A stretch of DNA of 64,000 bases from Acinetobacter populi (GTDB lineage Bacteria; Pseudomonadota; Gammaproteobacteria; Pseudomonadales; Moraxellaceae), in NCBI RefSeq assembly GCF_002174125.1, contig NZ_NEXX01000006.1:1-64000 (forward strand), in the 5' to 3' direction. This document shows, one piece after another, positions 25,499 to 34,080 of this stretch (its first letter is position 1; every line of letters begins with the position of its first letter). The notes under the pieces were generated by a model, which searched no databases, was not told where the DNA came from, and worked only from the letters and a program-made list of their open reading frames with translations. A program made the position numbers and the translations under genes.

Positions 25499-26023
25499 TT
25501 ACAAATTCAGATATGTAATCGGATGCTGTATCATCCATTCAGTCTGTTCTTTATAACTGATTGCTTTTCCTCTAAAAGTTTTAATTCTCAAACCAGTTTG
25601 ATCTCCCTTATGGTATAAAGAACGAAAACAGGCATTAGGGAATAAATATGTTTCTAATATCTGTTTAATCAGAAAGCTATGACCTAGCGGTGCAAACCAG
25701 TCAATAATCCACATGCGGTTACCACTATCCCAGTTTAAATTTGACAAAAGCTGTAGATTTGAGGCGATATAACGTGTTTCATCTTCAGGACTAAAATATG
25801 CCCATGTCACATACGCCAGTGGTTGAGTGCCTTGACTAAATAAAGCAAATTGCCGATTCTTTATCACTGGCAATACATGGGCTGACATGCGCTCTATAGG
25901 TGCTAATTTATGTTGATCTGATTTCAGCCATAACCATGTTATTGCACCAAATACTTCTGCCTCATTCCACATCTCGGTTGGATATAAAGTCGGTGCAATC
26001 ACATCAATATTTTTAAACTTCAT
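25499..26023 (-). CDS. cdiC: CdiC, HlyC/RtxC-type toxin-activating acyltransferase
   Basis: 174-residue cytoplasmic enzyme related to HlyC, which transfers acyl chains from acyl-ACP to lysines of exported toxins. The two catalytic positions are recognisable: His38 in WLWLKSDQHK and Asp108 in RMWIIDWFAPLG, the HlyC signature. It is placed 31 bases after cdiB and 48 bases before cdiA, so it belongs to one operon. CdiC-type acyltransferases are known from some E. coli cdiBCAI loci, where they lipidate CdiA; the same role is inferred here. The lysines modified cannot be told from sequence. Confidence 0.88.
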   Translation of the reverse strand: MKFKNIDVIAPTLYPTEMWNEAEVFGAITWLWLKSDQHKLAPIERMSAHVLPVIKNRQFALFSQGTQPLAYVTWAYFSPEDETRYIASNLQLLSNLNWDSGNRMWIIDWFAPLGHSFLIKQILETYLFPNACFRSLYHKGDQTGLRIKTFRGKAISYKEQTEWMIQHPITYLNL

Positions 26024-26054
26024 AGGATTTGTCCAAATTATTCAGTATTACGAT

Positions 26055-27812
26055 TTAAAATGAATAAAATAAATTAAATCCAATATTCATATCGTCAGTT
26101 CGAAAATATCTTGGTTTATATACAGGTGTACCCATATACAAATCATATGACCAACGACCACCAGCCTGAAATTGCCCTTTAAAACCAGCAACAGTTCCAG
26201 CTAAAGTTTGTCCCACTAAATATTCAGCAGAAGCCCCCGAAACATGACCTGCGTCAAGACCAACATAAAATTGTTGTGCTGGCTGATACTGCCAAGCAAA
26301 ATCATTACGAACATACCATCCACGTTCTGCCATTAAAGTATTTTTTTCATCAAAACCTCTGACTGTATAGCGGCTACCTATAGAAAATTGATCATTACTC
26401 ACCAATGGTGTTTGATTCCATTGTGAACGAATGCCTAAGGTATAAATAAAAAGTTGCTCATTAACTTTAAATGGATAACTCAGTCCTAAATCAGCATTTA
26501 AAATTTGCATCAAATGTGTACCTTCCCCAAACTGTTCTTCCGGAGCAGTTAATGCATTCCATGCACCTGTACCACGTTTATAATTTATACTGGCATTCAT
26601 CATCGCCGCGCCAATATATTCAGAATGTTCCAAACCTATTTGCCAACCAGCAGTACGTCGTCTTTGTATCTCTATTTCTGTATCATCAATATAATTTCTG
26701 GAAGATCTTAACCACATTCCTGCATTCACTGTTGTTTTTCGATGTGCATCTCGATAGACCAATCGCGATAAGGTCGCATTACTTGTTTTACTTTCCCCAC
26801 TGTAAGTATAAACTTGCGAGTCTCCAGCTACAGCCTGATGATATTTATTTTTACCGCTATCTATGGAGAAAAGCCAATTTTTATAAGGGGCTGAATAGTA
26901 AACTGTATAGCCATTTGTTCCACTACCAGCATGATTACCTTCTATGTCTGTATATTCTTGTCGATCTGCCAAATCACGACTATAAGTAACATAAAATAAA
27001 TCACTAAGATGTAAAGGATGATCTATAGATAAAGTGGCACTCCCTTGAAATCGTCCTGTGCTATCACTGCCAGAATTATCTGCGGATAAACTCATTCGAA
27101 ATGGATAAGTCCTTTGTTGCCATTTGATAATAATGTCACTTTCATTAGGCAGATCAGCTGGCACAATTTCAATATCCGCCTCAACTGTTGGGAGACGTTT
27201 TAAATTTTCTAATCCCTGTTCAATTTGCCTAAGATTTAATATATCTCCTGCACTAAATGGCATTACATTGTGAGAATCTTTAATGCGATTTACATGTGTT
27301 TGTTCAATATTGTTTTCATCAAACTTTATCGTCCTTATTCGCCCAGGTATCACTGTTAGTCTTAGTTTGCCGGAGGTTAAATTCTGCGGAGCAGCTAAAA
27401 TTCGTGTAGTTGTGTAACCTGCATCAATAATTTTGTTTTGGGCTACCGTCATAATTTGATTGATTGACCCAGCACCCAAACACATTCCAGATTTGAATTT
27501 AAGCTCTTTTAATGCAGAATATAAATAAAATCTGAATGTTTGGGCATCATCACCCGTTAAAACCATATTTTTGATATTAAAACATGGTGTTTCCTGTTGA
27601 GGAAATTGAAGGGAAATATCCTGTTTTTGAAGTTTTTGTTCTTGTAAACTTACATGGACATCAGGTTGCATCTGTTTTTCAAGTGCTGCATCACGTTGTT
27701 GTTGTCTGATCAATGCATCTGTTGCAGGATCTGCGGCATATGCCAAATGAGTCAGAATACATACCGTCAAAACGGTAACTTTGCCTGTAGAAGCAATTAT
27801 TTTATTTAACAT
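26055..27812 (-). CDS. cdiB: CdiB two-partner-secretion outer-membrane transporter
   Basis: ShlB/FhaC-family Omp85 transporter that exports CdiA. From the start chosen here it has 585 residues: signal peptide MLNKIIASTGKVTVLTVCIL ending LAYA, a Gln-rich plug-helix region, POTRA domains, and a beta-barrel with the lid-loop motif YTVRGF and C-terminal phenylalanine (GFNLFYSF). The frame also opens at ATG 27842, but that codon lies inside a perfect inverted repeat and would put 10 residues before the signal peptide, so 27812 is preferred. It is the first gene of the cdiB-cdiC-cdiA-cdiI operon. Confidence 0.92.
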   Translation of the reverse strand: MLNKIIASTGKVTVLTVCILTHLAYAADPATDALIRQQQRDAALEKQMQPDVHVSLQEQKLQKQDISLQFPQQETPCFNIKNMVLTGDDAQTFRFYLYSALKELKFKSGMCLGAGSINQIMTVAQNKIIDAGYTTTRILAAPQNLTSGKLRLTVIPGRIRTIKFDENNIEQTHVNRIKDSHNVMPFSAGDILNLRQIEQGLENLKRLPTVEADIEIVPADLPNESDIIIKWQQRTYPFRMSLSADNSGSDSTGRFQGSATLSIDHPLHLSDLFYVTYSRDLADRQEYTDIEGNHAGSGTNGYTVYYSAPYKNWLFSIDSGKNKYHQAVAGDSQVYTYSGESKTSNATLSRLVYRDAHRKTTVNAGMWLRSSRNYIDDTEIEIQRRRTAGWQIGLEHSEYIGAAMMNASINYKRGTGAWNALTAPEEQFGEGTHLMQILNADLGLSYPFKVNEQLFIYTLGIRSQWNQTPLVSNDQFSIGSRYTVRGFDEKNTLMAERGWYVRNDFAWQYQPAQQFYVGLDAGHVSGASAEYLVGQTLAGTVAGFKGQFQAGGRWSYDLYMGTPVYKPRYFRTDDMNIGFNLFYSF

Positions 27813-27823
27813 TTTAAAAGATA

Positions 27824-27843
27824 AATGATAAGTAGTTATCATT
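27824..27843. promoter_or_regulatory. Perfect inverted repeat at the cdiB start
   Basis: AATGATAA-GTAG-TTATCATT, a 20-base dyad with eight-base arms, just upstream of the preferred cdiB ATG. It resembles half-sites of a Fur box, but the spacing (6-4-6 for TGATAA arms) is one base off the usual layout. It is best regarded as an operator for an unknown repressor. Confidence 0.5.
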
Positions 27844-28314
27844 AAAATAACATAAATTTACCAAAATACAAACCTTGTTACATAATGAATTTCCCTATAT
27901 TCTTGCTTCTATGTTAATTATCCCACCATTATGGATTGAAGTTTTTTACTTAAATTTTGACTCTAGCTTATTCAATTTCAATGCAAATGTATTAAAGCAA
28001 AAAAATAAGAGAGCCGTAGCTCCCAATGACTCAGCCTCGCTGAGCAATCTTATTATCATATTCTTGATTATCATCTGCCGATGTATTAAGCAATCTATTT
28101 TAAATCTTCACAGATCAATTCAATTATTTGCTATTCTTTCAGCCTGTTTGTTTTTGATTCTTGATCTAAAAACACACCATCATTTAAACTCAAAACTTTA
28201 TGTTTTTTTAGTGTGATAGAAAAACATAAGATTTTAATTTTCGTTCCACTTTAATGAATAGTCTATCTATGAATAAATGCTTGAATATGCCTGAAAATAA
28301 AGGATTTAAATAGA
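27843..28314. other. Intergenic region between cdiB and mutS
   Basis: Divergent spacer. It contains the cdiB promoter region, a hairpin CTCAGC-CTC-GCTGAG at 28030-28044, and from 28064 the right copy of the mutS-leader repeat with its hairpin. A 113-codon frame crossing it has no ribosome-binding site and is not called. Confidence 0.6.
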
Positions 28315-28368
28315 ATGAATACGAATAATAACAAGCCAGACTTATCCTCCCATACCCCTATGATGCGG
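28064..28368 (+). repeat. Right copy of mutS 5'-region direct repeat
   Basis: Partner of 3944-4244 in the same orientation, about 24.1 kb apart. It runs into the intact mutS reading frame, so it is the functional copy. Confidence 0.92.
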
Positions 28369-30942
28369 CAATATCTTGAAGTAAAAGCTGAATATCCACA
28401 TGCTTTGTTATTTTACCGTATGGGTGATTTTTACGAATTATTTTTTGAAGATGCACATTGTGCAGTTAAGATTTTGGGCATCACGCTGACCCATCGCGGT
28501 AAATCTGATGGTAAACCTATCCCCATGGCGGGCGTACCTTATCACTCTGCCGAGGGCTATCTGGCACGTCTGGTTAAGGCTGGACAAACCGTTGCGATTT
28601 GTGAGCAAGTGGGTGAAGTTACCGGTAAAGGTCCTGTTGAGCGCAAAGTGGTGCGTATTTTAACTCCTGGAACTTTAACCGATGATGCTTTATTAAGCAG
28701 CACCCAAAACATCAATCTGGTTGCATTATCGATTAAACAAAATCAGATGGGAATTGCCATTCTGGATTTGAGTGCAGGTCTATTCCGTGTACAACAGCAG
28801 GATTTTAAACCTGATCAAATCGGACTGGAAATGGCGCGTATTGCGCCGAATGAACTGATTATTGATGAAGATCTGGTTGATAAAAATATTATTGATTTTA
28901 TTAAACAAAGCATTGATTGCCCGATTACCACCCGTCCAAATGTAGATTTTAATCTTAAAAATGCCTATAAAACCTTATGTGATCAATTTGCGGTAAAGTC
29001 TTTGGCCGGCTTTGGATTAGATGGTCTTGAGCTAGCACAAGCATCTGCGGCAGCACTTATTCACTATGCCAAAGAAACTCAAAAATCAGCTTTACCTCAT
29101 CTGACCAGTATTAAAGTCGAACAGCCAGAACAATTTATTGCACTGGATCCCACCACCCGACGTAATCTGGAAATTATTGAACCATTATTCGAGCATGGTA
29201 CATCCCTCTTCCATTTGGTGAATGATTGTAAAACTGCTATGGGCGCACGGCTTTTGGCACGTCATTTGACCCAGCCAATCCGAGATACAGCACAACTGGA
29301 ATTACGTCTAAACGCGGTACACACCTTATTAAGAGGATTTCATGAAGAACCATTACGTTTGGTATTAAAGGAAATTGGTGATATTGAACGTGTACTGTCT
29401 CGGGTTGCTTTAGGTACCGCACGTCCTCGTGATCTGGTTCAATTACGTCAATCCTGTGGTCAGCTGCCATTTGTTCATCATGCGTTAAAACCAGCTTTGC
29501 AACATGATCAAGCATTGCAACGTATTGCACAAGAATTAGGACAATTCGACCATATTTATGAACGTCTGGCTGCTGCTATCGTCGAAATGCCACCCGTACT
29601 ACTACGAGAAGGCGGTGTGATTGCTGAAGGTTTTGATCATGAACTTGATGAACTTCGTAAAATTCGTGACCATGCCGGACAATATCTGGTCGACCTAGAA
29701 ACGCGGGAACGTGAAACGACAGGTATTAATACGTTAAAAATTGGCTACAATCGTGTCAGTGGTTACTATATTGAATTAACACGTGCCCAAGCAGCTCAAG
29801 CACCTGCACATTTTATTCGCCGTCAAACCCTTAAAAATGCAGAACGTTATATCACACCCGAATTAAAAGAATTTGAGGATAAAGTTTTATCCAGTGAATC
29901 CCGCGCTTTAAACCGTGAAAAAGCGTTGTATGAATTACTTTTACAGGAGTTACGCGAAGAAATTCTGGCGCTACAAATCATGAGTCGAGCGATTGCCGAG
30001 TTGGATGTGTATGCAAACTGGGCAGCACAAGCAAGATTACGACATTGGAATCGACCAGAATTTCAACTTGAGCCGGGCATTCATATTCAGGCTGGAAGAC
30101 ATCCGGTAGTAGAAGCATTAATTAAGACACCCTATGCGCAAAATGATACGCAACTGGATGCACAGCACCGCTTAGCGATTATTACCGGTCCTAACATGGG
30201 CGGTAAATCAACCTATATGCGCCAAACTGCATTAATTGTATTACTGGCACATTGTGGTAGTTTTGTGCCCGCCCAAGTCACTAAGATGAGTAGCATAGAC
30301 CGAATCTTTACCCGAATCGGTTCGGCTGATGACTTGTCTTCCGGAAAATCCACCTTTATGGTTGAAATGACGGAAACTGCACAAATCCTGCATCATGCCA
30401 CCAATCAATCTTTGGTGCTGATGGATGAAGTCGGTCGAGGCACCAGCACCTATGATGGCTTGTCTTTGGCATGGGCATGTGTACTGGATTTGGCCAAACG
30501 CATTAAATGTTTATGTATGTTTGCAACGCATTATTTTGAACTTACCGAACTTGGTTCGGAAAGTGGCATCGATAATTATCATGTTGTTGCAAAAGAAATT
30601 AATGGACAATTGATTCTTTTACATAAAGTGCAAAAAGGTCCAGCCAGCCAAAGTCATGGTTTGCAAGTCGCCAAACTCGCTGGTATTCCACAGAATGTCA
30701 TTAAGACAGCGCAAAAGAAATTATCACAATTGGAACATCAACAGCAATTGTTACCCCAACATCCACAAGCAGATTTGTTCAGCCAAATTGCCGATGATGT
30801 GGTGAATGAACCAATTGTAGAATATGTTGAAATTGCTGCAACATCAAAAGTAGAAGAAGAGTTAAAAGGTCTGGATATCGACAATCTAACACCTCGGCAA
30901 GCACTTGATGCATTATATCAACTGAAACAGCAGCTTAATTAA
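28315..30942 (+). CDS. mutS: DNA mismatch repair ATPase MutS
   Basis: 875 residues, full length for MutS. It recognises mispairs through the Phe-X-Glu motif in MGDFYELF (F39, E41). The clamp and lever domains follow, then the ATPase with Walker [10 protein letters not shown] (625-633) and Walker B region [14 protein letters not shown], and a C-terminal helix-rich dimerisation tail. It works with MutL on newly replicated DNA. A ribosome-binding site AAAGGA lies about ten bases upstream. It stands alone here, with its leader duplicated at the far end of the island; the coding sequence itself is intact. Confidence 0.98.
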   Translation: MNTNNNKPDLSSHTPMMRQYLEVKAEYPHALLFYRMGDFYELFFEDAHCAVKILGITLTHRGKSDGKPIPMAGVPYHSAEGYLARLVKAGQTVAICEQVGEVTGKGPVERKVVRILTPGTLTDDALLSSTQNINLVALSIKQNQMGIAILDLSAGLFRVQQQDFKPDQIGLEMARIAPNELIIDEDLVDKNIIDFIKQSIDCPITTRPNVDFNLKNAYKTLCDQFAVKSLAGFGLDGLELAQASAAALIHYAKETQKSALPHLTSIKVEQPEQFIALDPTTRRNLEIIEPLFEHGTSLFHLVNDCKTAMGARLLARHLTQPIRDTAQLELRLNAVHTLLRGFHEEPLRLVLKEIGDIERVLSRVALGTARPRDLVQLRQSCGQLPFVHHALKPALQHDQALQRIAQELGQFDHIYERLAAAIVEMPPVLLREGGVIAEGFDHELDELRKIRDHAGQYLVDLETRERETTGINTLKIGYNRVSGYYIELTRAQAAQAPAHFIRRQTLKNAERYITPELKEFEDKVLSSESRALNREKALYELLLQELREEILALQIMSRAIAELDVYANWAAQARLRHWNRPEFQLEPGIHIQAGRHPVVEALIKTPYAQNDTQLDAQHRLAIITGPNMGGKSTYMRQTALIVLLAHCGSFVPAQVTKMSSIDRIFTRIGSADDLSSGKSTFMVEMTETAQILHHATNQSLVLMDEVGRGTSTYDGLSLAWACVLDLAKRIKCLCMFATHYFELTELGSESGIDNYHVVAKEINGQLILLHKVQKGPASQSHGLQVAKLAGIPQNVIKTAQKKLSQLEHQQQLLPQHPQADLFSQIADDVVNEPIVEYVEIAATSKVEEELKGLDIDNLTPRQALDALYQLKQQLN

Positions 30943-30953
30943 GCTGCTGTTTC
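30924..30953 (+). terminator. Palindrome at the mutS stop codon
   Basis: Perfect 30-base palindrome with core CAGCTTAATTAAGCTG; the mutS TAA stop lies within it. Stem ending in GTTTC. A second hairpin (AAAGAGAAG/CTTCTCTTT, 30958-30981) follows immediately. Together they probably end mutS transcription and could act on both strands. Confidence 0.7.
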
Positions 30954-31035
30954 AAATAAAGAGAAGAAATAACTTCTCTTTATCTAAAATCATCACGTAT
31001 TATTTTATTTATGAATAACCTTAATAAACCTTATA

Positions 31036-32823
31036 TTATTTTGAGTTATTTTGCATAGTGATTTTACAGTTCTCAGTTACAGCGGTAATTGTAGCATTCT
31101 GACTGGTAATCATTCTGTCATAGCAGCCCGCAGTATTATCATGAATCTGCAAGTGGGCCTGTGTGGTACTAGAGTGTTCCCGATTAAAGACGCCTTTTTC
31201 ATCTGGAACAATCACTGTATTTGCGCTCACAGAAAATCGTGTTTGCCGATTTAATTTTTGCTGTCCACTCATATTTTCATCACGAATCAGTCCTTGTTTT
31301 ACATCATAATCATACTGGCGGGCTTCGCCCTCACCTGATTCTCCACGTTGTACAAATAATGGAAATTGCTCGGTTATCTCATGACGCCGACTTCCGGTAG
31401 GGCTTTTTTCCAAAAATTGACTGGTCGACATCACGGTTTGATCAATTTTGATTCCTTTAGGCGCTTGCGTAAAAGTGTTGCTAAACGACATGGTTTGATT
31501 AATCTGTGTCGTTATACGACCACGAGATGTATCCACATAGCCAGTCAACTTAAGCGTCTGGTTTGCTTTAGTCACCGCCTCACCTAAACCCTTGCTATCC
31601 AATGGCACAGGTCGCTCAATATTCACCTCAAGTGGATTGATGGATTGTTGTGTCAATTTACCCGGTACAACTTTTCGTGCAGCATCACGCCAAACCAGTA
31701 AAGTACCTGTAGTTACCATGGAACCTCGCGCGCCGATTGACGCCAATTCAATACGATGAGGTTTCCCATCATTTAAATGTCCGGCAAAAGGTGTAAGGTC
31801 AACACGATAGGGAGAAAGGTCGAGTGTTTCAATGCCAGGAATCTGTTTCCATAAGGCAGGATATAATCCTCCTGTATAAATCCATGGAAATACTGGTGCA
31901 ATTCCTGCAAGCATTCCATCGATATAGACTTCTGTTTGTCTAAATGGAAATCCACAGGTACGATCCTCTACAGTGACATCAGCAATATTATCCCGTCTGG
32001 GCATACACATATACCAAAACTCATCGCGCTGCTGTGGCATAGCCAGAATATCCAGCATCAAACGTGTCATATTACGAGGTAGATGAACCGTCTCTTTAAG
32101 AGATGGGGAAGCAGGATTTAATAATACAGGTGCTTTACTCAGTGAAAATACCAGATCTGCCGGGTTTGGTGCAGGATTATTCTTATCTACCGAATAAAAA
32201 ACCAGACGGGCTGACCATCGAATACGCCCATTAAGCGTTTCAGTCACCTGATTAATCAGCTCGGCCTCTCCCTGAACTGGATTTTGCAGTAATGCACTGT
32301 AGTCGGTTAAATCTCTTTCGATGTGCCAGTGAGGTGTATGTGTTGGCGTGGGTTCGGCAGTTGTTCCGGTAAAAATATTTACGCCGCCCAGTATAATTCT
32401 GCCGGTACGGTCATATTGCTGTCCAGTACTAACATTTAAATCTGCTTCCAGAACCACTTTTGCCCATGGACCAGCACAGCCCTTAGGTGGGTTATATGTA
32501 ATGGCATGTTTTTTCTCGCCCTCAAATTCACGTTCTGCAAATAATTCAACTGTACATGATTTGGTTTTGGGTCTAACAATGGGAAGATCAACCGTCGTGA
32601 CATCTTTGCTGCCAATCTGTGGTAATGGCGCAGCGACTATAGGCGTTCCTGGCAAAGCAGCATAAAGCGATTGATTCAATACACAGCTAACAAATAGCAG
32701 CATGGTTGACTGACAGACTAATGTTTTAGCCTGTCCTACCGAGTAAGGTTTGCAATTTGTACGCTGACCAATTGCAATCTGACCAAGTACTGAATATAGG
32801 TGAGCGAATTGTTTTTTTAACAC
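31036..32823 (-). CDS. Secreted PNGase A-like (peptide-N4-asparagine amidase A) protein
   Basis: 595 residues. After a long N-terminal extension there is a hydrophobic segment MLLFVSCVLNQSLYA, then a domain typical of the PNGase A family: WAKVVLEADLNVSTGQQYDRTGRIILGGVNIFTGTTAEPT, HWHIERDLTDYSALL, PWIYTGGLYPALWKQIPGIETLDLSPYRVDLTPF. Plant members release N-glycans from glycopeptides; the bacterial role is unknown. Start: GTG 32823 has a GAGG site at eight bases and no ATG upstream. An internal ATG at 32700 lies directly at the signal sequence and would give a more usual leader, but lacks a site. Monocistronic. Confidence 0.8.
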   Translation of the reverse strand: MLKKQFAHLYSVLGQIAIGQRTNCKPYSVGQAKTLVCQSTMLLFVSCVLNQSLYAALPGTPIVAAPLPQIGSKDVTTVDLPIVRPKTKSCTVELFAEREFEGEKKHAITYNPPKGCAGPWAKVVLEADLNVSTGQQYDRTGRIILGGVNIFTGTTAEPTPTHTPHWHIERDLTDYSALLQNPVQGEAELINQVTETLNGRIRWSARLVFYSVDKNNPAPNPADLVFSLSKAPVLLNPASPSLKETVHLPRNMTRLMLDILAMPQQRDEFWYMCMPRRDNIADVTVEDRTCGFPFRQTEVYIDGMLAGIAPVFPWIYTGGLYPALWKQIPGIETLDLSPYRVDLTPFAGHLNDGKPHRIELASIGARGSMVTTGTLLVWRDAARKVVPGKLTQQSINPLEVNIERPVPLDSKGLGEAVTKANQTLKLTGYVDTSRGRITTQINQTMSFSNTFTQAPKGIKIDQTVMSTSQFLEKSPTGSRRHEITEQFPLFVQRGESGEGEARQYDYDVKQGLIRDENMSGQQKLNRQTRFSVSANTVIVPDEKGVFNREHSSTTQAHLQIHDNTAGCYDRMITSQNATITAVTENCKITMQNNSK

Positions 32824-32899
32824 TGTTAAGGCCTCATACCGTTTTTACAGTCTGGATAAATGATGAAATTGGGTAATCTCCTGATGCCCGTATTCCCGT

Positions 32900-34069
32900 T
32901 TAAGCAGAAAAAAATTCAAATTTCTTCAATGATTTTGTTTCGGTAATCGCAGCAAGTAAGCGATCAATATCCTGTTCTGAGGTATATGCACCAAAACTAA
33001 AACGGATTGCATTTTCCGACAGTTCTAGCGGAATCTGCATTGCAGATAACACATGCGAAGGTGCTGACTGATGGGAGTTGCAAGCCGAACCACTAGACAC
33101 TGCGGCTACGGATTTGATGGTATTCATCACCGCCATAGCATTTTTCCCCTTAAAACTTATATTCAGATAATTAGCAACACTGGAAACTAAAGCACCATTC
33201 ACCTGAACATCTGCATAATCTTGTAAGCCCTGCAAGAGTTTCTGTTTTAACTGCCCCAGACGCTGTTGCTCTACATGTAATTTAGGTTGAGCCAAGGCAA
33301 AAGCCATGCCCATTCCGACGATTTGATGTGTTGCCAGCGTGCCGGAACGCATGCCTTGCTCATGTCCTCCGCCATGCATTTGGGCTTTTAATTGCACTGC
33401 GGGGTGACGACGCACATATAAGGCACCAATTCCTTTGGGTCCATAAATTTTATGGCCGGAAAAACTCATCAAATCCACCTTGAGTTTTTGCAGATCAATC
33501 TCAACTTTTCCGGCAGCTTGCGCAGCATCGACATGAAAGAAACTATGATTGGCCTTTACCAGTTCACCGATTGTGGCAATATCGGTACGTGTACCAATTT
33601 CATTATTGACCATCATTAATGACACCAGTAACGTCTCTGGACGTAATGCCTGAGCAACCATCTCAGGTGTAATCAAACCCGTTTTGGCTTCGGGCTGTAG
33701 ATAGGTAATTTCAAATCCCTGTTGCTCAAGCTCATGACAGGTATCTAGAATCGCTTTATGCTCGATCTGGCTGGTAATAATATGTTTGCCCTGATCTGCA
33801 TAATATTGAGCGATACCTTTTAAGGCCAGATTATTAGACTCGGTTGCACCGGAAGTCCATATAATTTCACGCGGATCAGCATGGATTAAAGCAGCCACCT
33901 GTGCCCTTGCCTGTTCGACTGCTTGTCCAGCTTTTATTCCATAGTCATGTGAACGTGATGCAGGATTACCAAAATTGCCTTCAAAATTCAGGCATTGCAC
34001 CATTTTCTCAGTCACTAATGGATCTACCGGTGTAGTGGCTGCATAATCCAGATAAATTTGTTGATGCAT
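32900..34069 (-). CDS. Cysteine desulfurase (NifS/IscS-like, class V aminotransferase)
   Basis: 389-residue PLP enzyme that takes sulfur from cysteine as a persulfide. Motifs: YLDYAATTPVD at the N-terminus, GATESNN, SQIEHKAIL, DAAQAAGK, the PLP lysine in SFSGHKIYGPKGIG, and the catalytic Cys in SSGSACNS. It is not next to iscU/iscA, so it is a stand-alone desulfurase, possibly for tRNA thiolation or cofactor synthesis. It lies 11 bases after the M16 protease gene and is likely co-transcribed with it. Confidence 0.9.
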   Translation of the reverse strand: MHQQIYLDYAATTPVDPLVTEKMVQCLNFEGNFGNPASRSHDYGIKAGQAVEQARAQVAALIHADPREIIWTSGATESNNLALKGIAQYYADQGKHIITSQIEHKAILDTCHELEQQGFEITYLQPEAKTGLITPEMVAQALRPETLLVSLMMVNNEIGTRTDIATIGELVKANHSFFHVDAAQAAGKVEIDLQKLKVDLMSFSGHKIYGPKGIGALYVRRHPAVQLKAQMHGGGHEQGMRSGTLATHQIVGMGMAFALAQPKLHVEQQRLGQLKQKLLQGLQDYADVQVNGALVSSVANYLNISFKGKNAMAVMNTIKSVAAVSSGSACNSHQSAPSHVLSAMQIPLELSENAIRFSFGAYTSEQDIDRLLAAITETKSLKKFEFFSA

Positions 34070-34080
34070 CTTTAGAACCC

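Noticed and set aside
27824..27843. Canonical Fur box at cdiB
   Set aside because: The TGATAA/TTATCA arms are separated by four bases rather than the usual three, so it is reported only as an unassigned dyad.
27875..28216. 113-codon frame upstream of mutS, hydrophobic with many Ile/Leu
   Set aside because: It has no ribosome-binding site and covers the mutS leader and its hairpin. In the left repeat copy the same frame carries nonsynonymous changes (QE versus LK) and has no start, so it does not behave like a conserved gene.
3944..28368. Composite transposon or phage explanation for the island
   Set aside because: No transposase, integrase, recombinase, terminal inverted repeats or tRNA attachment site was found at either end. 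The flanks are mutS sequence.
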